Of a stretch of 20,397 nt of DNA, positions 15,531 through 20,397 are shown in pieces (position 1 is the first letter of the stretch; each line of letters begins with the position of its first letter). The notes under the pieces were generated by a model. The model saw only the letters and a program-made list of their open reading frames with translations. It searched no databases and was not told where the DNA came from. The stretch is taken from assembly GCA_964445105.1 (NCBI GenBank), contig CAYUJS010000035.1:1-20397 (forward strand). The letters are read 5' to 3'. The stretch is from CAWBNS01 sp964445105 (lineage in GTDB: Bacteria; Chlamydiota; Chlamydiia; Chlamydiales; JAJFMA01). The position numbers were made by a program, and so were the translations under genes.

Positions 15531-17096
15531 TTATTCCGCTGCATTTTTTCGAACCGCTAAATCGCTGTAAGGGGGGTCGGTTTCGTCGATAAACCGTATA
15601 TTCGTCGACGATGGGCGTCCAGATGCAAGATAGACCTGCCCCAAAGCAAGCGGCCCCGGAAATGAAAATTGATCTGGCACTTTATGGTCAAAATACGTCA
15701 GCCCCCTTGAATACGCGCCATCTCTTTTGGCAACATGCTTGTCCGATTTGCCAAAGGGCATATTCGACTCCTCCTGGGCTTTATCTGCCAAAATTTTTGC
15801 TATTGGGCCCATCCGGCGTGCGGCGCGTTTAGCTCGACTGGGAACGGAGCTATTTGCTTCGACGGACCCTTGGAGAGGGCTTGCGCTGCTTGAGGATCCG
15901 AACCTACTGTCGGCAGCGGAACTGTTTGATGCAACGAGCCTGGACTTAGGCCTCTCAGACTGATCACTGGCCCCGCCCATAGGCAAACCGGGCGAAGGTG
16001 AATTAGATCCCCGAGACCGACTGCCAGGGTTCATATTGCCCGGGAGCAAAGCAGGCGGACTAGGCTCTTTAAATCTTGCTGCTACCTCCGTAGGCCAATA
16101 GACACCTTCTAAGGTGGCTAGGTGCGGTTCTGGGACTGACTCAGCGACTGTAAGGATTTTTTTATGAGCTAAAATCGATACGCTCACCCTTTCTGATGAT
16201 AGGCTCTCTAGGTTTGCTTTTCCACGACTAGTAATGTAAGGACAAGCGACCGTAAAATGTGGGTGAGCGACGCGATTCTGCTGTTCTCTTTTAGAATTAT
16301 GAACATCGATGGCGGCAACCATACCTTTAATAAACCTCGTTATCTGCTCTCCACTATAAATAGCATCGTCGAATAAGACAATATTTTCCGGAAAGTCTGC
16401 CGTGTCCCTCATGTTTTTGAGGTGTACATCCAAAACTAAGGGTATCGTAGGAAAGCGGTACAGCTCCTTGTCTAAGTCCTGTGCGATCATTGCCATCCAA
16501 AGATTGCTCTTGCCCTTCTCGACAGCCGCCGAAAAAGGCTTGTTGCCCATCGAAACGCTAAGATCCTCCAGGGTCTGGCGAAAACTTTCTTCAAATTGAT
16601 CTTGGCTGATGTGCACAATTCCTTCGGTAAGCGCTTTGACAGCTTCTTGCATCTTGGGGTCTGTATGCGCCGCGATCCATTCATTTTTTTTATCCTCAAT
16701 GATGCTGTTAGATCTCGCCGGCCTTGGAACTGCTACCGCTATCGCTGGCTGAACCGAGCCTGGGACAGCTACGGACAGGGGTTCTGCGCTCGAAGAACTG
16801 GAGCTTGATTGCGAGAAAGGGCTCCTGATTTCGCTGCTAAGGCTCGGTGAATGCAACCTGGGGGAAATCTGTAAAATGCCTAGGGCTATGCTCTGTGTTT
16901 GGGAGTCTGTCTTGTTTTTAACATGTGCCACATGATCCGCTAAAGGCTTCGGCGTTTCTGCTTGCGACGGGTCGAGTATGTGTTGTTGGAAGAGCGGCGC
17001 CAATGACTCGGAGGAGCTAACAACAGGTTTCGGTTTGCTCGCCTCAGGTTGCTCCTGAAGTGGCTGCGTGATTTTAAATTTACTAGTTGGTTCCAT
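15531..17096 (-). CDS. Gene B: Ser/Pro-rich protein with a phosphoribosyltransferase-like core, candidate secreted effector
   Basis: In this 521-aa product, residues 1-125 are low complexity (Ser, Pro, Gln; a run of eight Ser near 98-105), as in many type III secreted proteins. Residues 130-340 form a globular domain with SNLWMAMIAQDL and IVLFDDAIYSGEQITRF (239-255), which resembles the PRPP-binding loop of type I phosphoribosyltransferases (hydrophobic strand, DD, then GxxT). It deviates at several loop positions. A second Ser/Pro/Gly-rich stretch (345-425) separates this from a C-terminal block with YFDHKVPDQFSFP (468-480) and DETDPPY. The ATG at 17094-17096 is preceded by AGGCGG at 5-nt spacing; a GTG two codons earlier is less likely. 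Divergent to the helical genes at 17235 onwards. Enzyme class is inferred; no transferase activity is proven. Confidence 0.6.
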   Translation of the reverse strand: MEPTSKFKITQPLQEQPEASKPKPVVSSSESLAPLFQQHILDPSQAETPKPLADHVAHVKNKTDSQTQSIALGILQISPRLHSPSLSSEIRSPFSQSSSSSSSAEPLSVAVPGSVQPAIAVAVPRPARSNSIIEDKKNEWIAAHTDPKMQEAVKALTEGIVHISQDQFEESFRQTLEDLSVSMGNKPFSAAVEKGKSNLWMAMIAQDLDKELYRFPTIPLVLDVHLKNMRDTADFPENIVLFDDAIYSGEQITRFIKGMVAAIDVHNSKREQQNRVAHPHFTVACPYITSRGKANLESLSSERVSVSILAHKKILTVAESVPEPHLATLEGVYWPTEVAARFKEPSPPALLPGNMNPGSRSRGSNSPSPGLPMGGASDQSERPKSRLVASNSSAADSRFGSSSSASPLQGSVEANSSVPSRAKRAARRMGPIAKILADKAQEESNMPFGKSDKHVAKRDGAYSRGLTYFDHKVPDQFSFPGPLALGQVYLASGRPSSTNIRFIDETDPPYSDLAVRKNAAE

Positions 17097-17117
17097 ACGC
17101 ACCGCCTATTTGTTTTA

Positions 17118-17126
17118 ATTATATCA
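17118..17126 (-). promoter_or_regulatory. Candidate extended -10 for gene B
   Basis: On the minus strand TGA-TATAAT (a TGn extended -10), with its last base 21 nt before the ATG at 17096. No convincing -35 stands upstream, which the extended motif could compensate. Confidence 0.5.
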
Positions 17127-17170
17127 AATTTTTTATTTTCTTATTATTAACAAATCATTATTTTTATTAA

Positions 17171-17199
17171 TTGATTGTTAATTTACATATTAATATAAT
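17171..17199 (+). promoter_or_regulatory. Candidate sigma70-type promoter for the helical genes
   Basis: TTGATT (17171-17176), 17-bp spacer, perfect TATAAT (17194-17199). Predicted start near 17206, so the leader carries the TAGGCGGTG arm. Confidence 0.6.
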
Positions 17200-17234
17200 T
17201 AATTTTTGAATTAGGCGGTGTTTGTGAGTTTATT

Positions 17235-17666
17235 ATGGATTCTATCCGTCAATTGCTTGGGTTTAAAGCCGAGGTAGCCGGGCAGCCTTCTGTAGGCCGG
17301 TCCCCAAGCTCTGGGGAGGTGAAGAAAGCTTCCTCTGAGATTAGAAAAGTAATCAGTCAGTGCATGGAGAGCTTAAAAGCTGCCGGTACAACGCATGCGC
17401 AGCTTTTGGTGGGAAATGTGGGCGACTTCAGCCAGCTAACGAATGCGCTAGATGCCAAGGCGATGTACGGAGCTTACGATGGTGCAAAAGTCCAGCAGCT
17501 TGAAAAAACACAAGTGCAGATGAAGATTTGGAGCTCAGACGAAACGCGGGAGCTGCTATCGGCTAAAGCGAGCGTGTATGTGCAGCTTGGTGTTGCTCAT
17601 CGTAAAGGAGCGGACCTCACCGTTTTTTGCTGGGCGTACAGAAAACCTTACTTAGCTTTTACCTAG
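17235..17666 (+). CDS. Helical protein of unknown function, paralogue of the next gene's N-terminal region (frameshifted, 143 aa)
   Basis: The 143-aa frame is mostly helical. It shares a layout with residues 20-170 of the 542-aa neighbour: THAQLLVG against THADILLG, KVQQLE and KLEQLK stretches, ETRELLSAK, then LGVAHRKGADL against LGQAHKKPKEA. After residue 129, at six T (17623-17628), the true continuation moves to the -1 frame: FLLGVQKTLLSFYLGGRE, ALCDLVVEYAGENG, to a stop at 17804-17806, giving about 190 aa. As it stands the last 14 residues are off-frame. Either a recent mutation, a sequencing slip or a deliberate slippage site. The start at 17235 is the only Met in frame; ribosome binding site weak. 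Not a recognised family. Confidence 0.6.
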   Translation: MDSIRQLLGFKAEVAGQPSVGRSPSSGEVKKASSEIRKVISQCMESLKAAGTTHAQLLVGNVGDFSQLTNALDAKAMYGAYDGAKVQQLEKTQVQMKIWSSDETRELLSAKASVYVQLGVAHRKGADLTVFCWAYRKPYLAFT

Positions 17667-17806
17667 GCGGGCGTGAGCGAGCCCTGTGCGATTTGGTGGT
17701 AGAATACGCTGGGGAGAATGGCGTACCGGAAGGCCAGTTAAAGGCCTTTATCGAGGCTTCCAGCAAAGCGGATTTTATGCGGCTGGCGGTTCAGTTCTTG
17801 AATTAA
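17621..17806 (+). pseudogene. Out-of-frame C-terminal part of the 17235 gene
   Basis: The -1 frame from the T run encodes a coherent end (FLLGVQKTLLSFYLGG ... LAVQFLN) with no ATG start or ribosome binding site of its own. Adding one T to the run, or a -1 slip, joins it to the upstream frame. The next gene begins 19 nt after its stop, as expected if this was the true end. Confidence 0.65.
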
Positions 17807-17825
17807 AAATTAATAAGAGGCTTGT

Positions 17826-19454
17826 ATGGAGATCACACACTCAAAAGGCTCACCATTTCATGGCAAGGCATCGATCGTTCCTAAAGAGGCTATAAAAGCA
17901 GCCAAACAGGATATTGCAGAAACTGTAAGCTCTAGTTTTGAGGCTTTGCAAAGCGAGGCGGCGCGTACCCATGCCGATATTTTGCTGGGCGATCGCACTG
18001 ATGCTAGCTATCCGATCAATAGGCTCCAGGTAAAAGTCCGGCAAGCAAAAGCAAAACTAGAACAGCTTAAGAGCCAGTATGGCTTTCAGAGTAATAATCG
18101 CGTGCAAGAACTACTGGTCAAAGGGGAATTGCAGGTGGCCCAGCTTGAGCGGGCAGTGGAAGCCCTGCAGGTGTTTAACACGCCGGAGGGCAAGCACGTT
18201 CTGAAGGCGAAAAAAGAGGTCATAGAACTCCTAGGCCAAGCACACAAAAAGCCTAAGGAGGCTGCTTGCCTGCTCGTAGAAGCACAAAAGAAATTGCATA
18301 TGGCCTTCCCTTCTGCGGGCAATGTGCTGCTTGCTAGGGAAATGAGCGCCCTTCAAAGACGTTTGGGCTACCAGGCTAATTGGCAATTGACCCTGACAGC
18401 GCCTGAGGCAAAATTATTCAAAACCTACCAAGAACAGGATCACAAGCTAAAACTCGGTAGTAAGAGCTTAGAGAGGTATTGTTCCGTCGTGTCTAAAATT
18501 TATGCCACGCGTTTTATTAATGGTAGCGAGGGGCGAGAAACAGACTGGCTTGCCGCGCAAGAGCTAGGTGGCCAAGCGGAGATCAGAGAGCTAGTCGTTA
18601 GTTTTACAAAGCTGCACCGTGGAACTGAGCTTAAGCTCATGCCGAAAGAGCTTGTAACAACAAGCGCTGGGGCTCTTATCAAAAAGATGCACTACTTAGC
18701 CAAAGAATGCCTGAAAAGCCTGGATGAGCTTCAAGTCGACAAACATGACCTGGTACAAAACCCCTCCGACGGTTTGCGTGAGCGCCTTGAGTTGGGAACC
18801 AAGAGTAGGGTGGACCGCTCCCAGGAACAGCTAGCCAAGTACGAGGAAAGTATGGCTTTCCTCAGTGCTAAGGGACAGCGTAAAAAGCTCGTGAAGCGTT
18901 TAGAGGCCAAGAGAGCCGAGATACTTGCCAGTATCGCGGTGCTGCACTCAACTTATTCGGTGCTTGGAGAGGCTTCACAGGATATTCGCAATGCGATTTT
19001 AGGCCTAGAGCAACACAAAGTACTACAGGAAATTTTTTCTTCTCTGCGGCGCGTTAGAGTAGACAAAGGTGTCCAGCTAGATGCGGGAGCGAAGGTCCCA
19101 GAGGTCCGCAAAGCACTGGATAAGTTAATTTCTAAGCGAGGGACGGAATGCACGCTTGTACATACATTAAAACAACAGTTCACGCAGATAGCTGCCGATG
19201 CCTTGTCCTCGAAGAGCGGTAGTAAGAAGTTGCTGAGCGGGATAAAAAAAGTTTCCTCCAGCGAAGAACGGGCCTTCAAACGGTTTGTGAGTGTGCTGTC
19301 GTTGCAGGTGGAAGCGTATGCGTTTGCTACAGAAACCACGAAGAGCCAGATTGAAAGTAACATGGCCCGCTTACAAGAAGCGATAGATGCAAACCCCAAG
19401 CTGAAAAACGACCTGCTCATCCAAGAGTTGATGAGAAACTGGAGTTTGGACTAG
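17826..19454 (+). CDS. Large helical / coiled-coil protein of unknown function (542 aa)
   Basis: The 542-aa product is predicted to be nearly all helical, with heptad-like stretches: KVRQAKAKLEQLKSQ, RLEAKRAEILASIAVL, QIESNMARLQEAIDANPKL. Long Ala/Lys/Glu/Leu/Gln-rich segments alternate with short breaks. No signal peptide, membrane segment or catalytic motif is seen. The N-terminal 20-170 region resembles the preceding frameshifted gene. AAGAGG stands 5 nt before the ATG. It is second in an operon that begins at the AT-rich promoter region shared with gene B, and it converges with the toxin gene. A scaffold or secreted helical effector is possible, but there is no direct evidence. Confidence 0.75.
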   Translation: MEITHSKGSPFHGKASIVPKEAIKAAKQDIAETVSSSFEALQSEAARTHADILLGDRTDASYPINRLQVKVRQAKAKLEQLKSQYGFQSNNRVQELLVKGELQVAQLERAVEALQVFNTPEGKHVLKAKKEVIELLGQAHKKPKEAACLLVEAQKKLHMAFPSAGNVLLAREMSALQRRLGYQANWQLTLTAPEAKLFKTYQEQDHKLKLGSKSLERYCSVVSKIYATRFINGSEGRETDWLAAQELGGQAEIRELVVSFTKLHRGTELKLMPKELVTTSAGALIKKMHYLAKECLKSLDELQVDKHDLVQNPSDGLRERLELGTKSRVDRSQEQLAKYEESMAFLSAKGQRKKLVKRLEAKRAEILASIAVLHSTYSVLGEASQDIRNAILGLEQHKVLQEIFSSLRRVRVDKGVQLDAGAKVPEVRKALDKLISKRGTECTLVHTLKQQFTQIAADALSSKSGSKKLLSGIKKVSSSEERAFKRFVSVLSLQVEAYAFATETTKSQIESNMARLQEAIDANPKLKNDLLIQELMRNWSLD

Positions 19455-19505
19455 TTTCTAGCGTTCGCTTAGTCGGCAGATCGAGCAGAATGCTCCAAGC
19501 TCTCG

Positions 19506-19811
19506 CTAAGGATGAGGCGTGATTGAGAGTACAATGATTTGGTTTTTTTCCGCTCCATAACGCCAAAAAATTCGATACGCTCCCGGCGTGCGGTTCTGGG
19601 CATAGGATTCAAAAACTTTATAGATTATAGATTTGGAGAGCTCGAAATATTCATGTGTGCACAATCCCGGGTGGCACAGGTCTAGCTCCATGAAGGCTAG
19701 CGCCTTACCTACAGCTTTATATTGAATATGTTTGGAGCGGCCCTGCGCAAGATTGGCGAGCTGTGTTTTTGCAAGATCAGTAAATTTCAGCCTAAACTTC
19801 TTCATCCTCAT
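19506..19811 (-). CDS. RelE/ParE-superfamily-like toxin
   Basis: The 101-aa basic protein begins MRMKKFRLKFTDLAK and ends GAYRIFWRYGAEKNQIIVLS with ITPHP. The helix pair followed by strands with YRIFW and a terminal LSITPHP resembles small type II toxins of the RelE/ParE fold, which cleave mRNA on the ribosome or poison gyrase. Which target applies cannot be judged. The start overlaps the upstream antitoxin end by 20 nt in another frame (ATG at 19811, or the second ATG at 19805). Antitoxin first, toxin second is the usual order. It converges with the 542-aa gene. Confidence 0.65.
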   Translation of the reverse strand: MRMKKFRLKFTDLAKTQLANLAQGRSKHIQYKAVGKALAFMELDLCHPGLCTHEYFELSKSIIYKVFESYAQNRTPGAYRIFWRYGAEKNQIIVLSITPHP

Positions 19812-20097
19812 CCAACAAAAACTGAGACATTTCTATGTTTAGTTCGCTAACCCGCCCTTCTTCCGCCTGCTTAAGGCCATCTAAAACCGATGCCAGGGCC
19901 TTCGGGTTGTTGTATAACCACGCTTCATGTGCTGGTACCTCGGCCATCGGACACAAAATAATATTGTCCCCGTCTCGATGAGCTCGATAAGAGGTAACTT
20001 CGAGGTCTTTAGGTAAAAAGTGCGTGAGGCAGACTCTATTTCGTGAATCCAAGGGCAAGCTGACTGCCTTCAGCTCTTGTTTTATATGCTTTCTCAT
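19792..20097 (-). CDS. Antitoxin of the type II toxin-antitoxin pair
   Basis: The 101-aa acidic-tailed protein has an AbrB/MazE-like N-terminal half with LPLDSRNRVCLTHFLPKDLE and DNIILCPMAEVP. The helical part HEAWLYNNPKALASVLDGL with QAEEGRVSEL is typical of antitoxins of this sort. The acidic end LLDEDEEV overlaps the toxin start. GGAG stands about 6 nt before the ATG. A strong promoter and a short palindrome lie upstream, fitting autoregulation by the complex. The fold assignment is from pattern. Confidence 0.65.
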   Translation of the reverse strand: MRKHIKQELKAVSLPLDSRNRVCLTHFLPKDLEVTSYRAHRDGDNIILCPMAEVPAHEAWLYNNPKALASVLDGLKQAEEGRVSELNIEMSQFLLDEDEEV

Positions 20098-20126
20098 GGG
20101 AGCTCCACTTGCGTTGTGACGATTCT

Positions 20127-20155
20127 ATTATAAGAACATGTTGTTTTTCCCACAA
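20127..20155 (-). promoter_or_regulatory. Promoter and possible operator of the toxin-antitoxin operon
   Basis: On the minus strand TTGTGG (plus 20150-20155), 17-bp spacer, perfect TATAAT (plus 20127-20132). The palindrome AACATGTT (20135-20142) sits between them, a natural place for repressor binding. Confidence 0.55.
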
Positions 20156-20245
20156 TGGGTAGAACAGCCTGCCGCAGAGCGGGGAGTTGGCACAAGTTTT
20201 TGATCGACCGCATTGCGCGCCCTGCCTCTCAACCAAGATGCATAG

Positions 20246-20397
20246 CAGTTCCCGCTAAAACAAGAAACGGGCTCAAAGATCGCTGACAGCAGGCTTAGTT
20301 CGCGACGGATTCGTAGCCTTGGCTACGGATAAAAACAAAATGAGGTTCATGGCTTTCCCGGAGCCAGCTGGCTTCTTTTTTTTAGTGGGAGCTACTG
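20246..20397 (-). repeat. Best-preserved copy of the dispersed repeat, with terminal inverted repeats (copy R4)
   Basis: Left end CAGTTCCCGCTAAAACAAGAA and, on the other strand, right end CAGTAGCTCCCACTAAAAAA with AAGAA are imperfect inverted repeats about 150 bp apart. Between them lie the shared core blocks (CTAAGCCTGCTGTCAGCG, TAGCCAAGGCTA, CCTCATTTTG, all on the minus strand). No protein is encoded. It may continue past the window edge. Confidence 0.65.
20366..20388 (+). terminator. Candidate terminator inside repeat R4
   Basis: The self-complementary AGCCAGCTGGCT followed by TCTTTTTTTT reads as a rho-independent terminator for rightward transcription, although the stem is short. Confidence 0.3.

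Larger units (their letters stand above)
14412..16053 (+). repeat. Tandem duplication, unit 2
   Basis: Matches 12821-14410 in order: rlmI C-terminus, spacer, gene A, gene B C-terminal part up to GGGAGCAAAGCAG. Divergence is uneven: about 8% in the rlmI piece, about 9% in the spacer, over 20% in gene A, near zero over about 15823-16053. Confidence 0.9.
17100..17220. promoter_or_regulatory. Very AT-rich divergent promoter region bounded by a 9-bp inverted repeat
   Basis: CACCGCCTA (17100-17108) and TAGGCGGTG (17212-17220) are perfect inverted repeats 103 bp apart, enclosing DNA that is about 90% A+T by eye. The repeats fall at equivalent places just ahead of the two divergent genes, and each includes the AGGCGG that could pair with 16S rRNA. 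Confidence 0.55.

Noticed and set aside
17686..17895. 69-codon plus frame bridging the frameshifted gene and the 542-aa gene
   Set aside because: The other frame gives the coherent C-terminus and the strong ribosome binding site belongs to 17826.
18953..19420. 155-codon minus-strand frame opposite the helical gene
   Set aside because: Ser/Leu/Cys-rich antisense shadow of a helical Lys/Glu-rich gene; no ribosome binding site.
1..20397. CRISPR array, tRNA or rRNA genes
   Set aside because: No regular short repeats with spacers, and no cloverleaf or rRNA sequence was recognised by eye.

Overview
The window looks like a chromosomal segment of an environmental, amoeba-associated type chlamydia (Chlamydiae other than Chlamydiaceae). 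This is an inference. It rests on the character of the leucyl-tRNA synthetase and RNase R, a two-hydrophobic-segment protein of the inclusion-membrane kind, a decayed AAA-ATPase/PD-(D/E)XK gene, and lineage-type unknown genes with long Ser/Pro-rich or helical stretches. Base composition by eye is near 50% GC, apart from one very AT-rich divergent promoter region at 17.1-17.2 kb.

Layout. 1-1.9 kb is gene-poor and full of remains: a broken AAA-ATPase/nuclease gene, a small unknown gene on the minus strand (721-978) and the C-terminal remnant of an aldehyde dehydrogenase. 1.93-2.47 kb holds a Gly-rich two-TM protein. 2.6-6.6 kb is a minus-strand operon reading rnr, two overlapping DUF502 membrane genes, then a HolC-like gene. 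6.77-6.97 kb is a half-length VOC/glyoxalase-like gene. 7.05-9.61 kb is leuS, converging with a SAM methyltransferase gene. 10.6-13.17 kb is phr followed by an RlmI-family 23S rRNA methyltransferase gene.

The most interesting part is 12.8-17.1 kb. A segment of about 1.6 kb, running from inside the rRNA methyltransferase gene to inside a minus-strand gene (B), is present twice in tandem. The result is an intact methyltransferase gene, gene A copy 1, a truncated B, a 116-codon methyltransferase C-terminal piece, gene A copy 2 and an intact B. The two copies are unevenly diverged: about 225 bp is nearly identical, the methyltransferase pieces differ almost only at synonymous sites, and gene A differs at about 30% of residues. 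B carries a phosphoribosyltransferase-like PRPP-loop motif between long low-complexity stretches and is a candidate secreted effector. It shares a very AT-rich divergent promoter region, bounded by a 9-bp inverted repeat, with two plus-strand genes of one helical family. The first of these is frameshifted at a run of six T.

The right end holds a toxin-antitoxin pair with its own promoter. A dispersed, MITE/REP-like repeat with degraded terminal inverted repeats recurs between genes at about 0.5, 2.5, 6.7, 10.5 and 20.3 kb. No tRNA, rRNA or CRISPR array was recognised. All percentages and counts are by eye.
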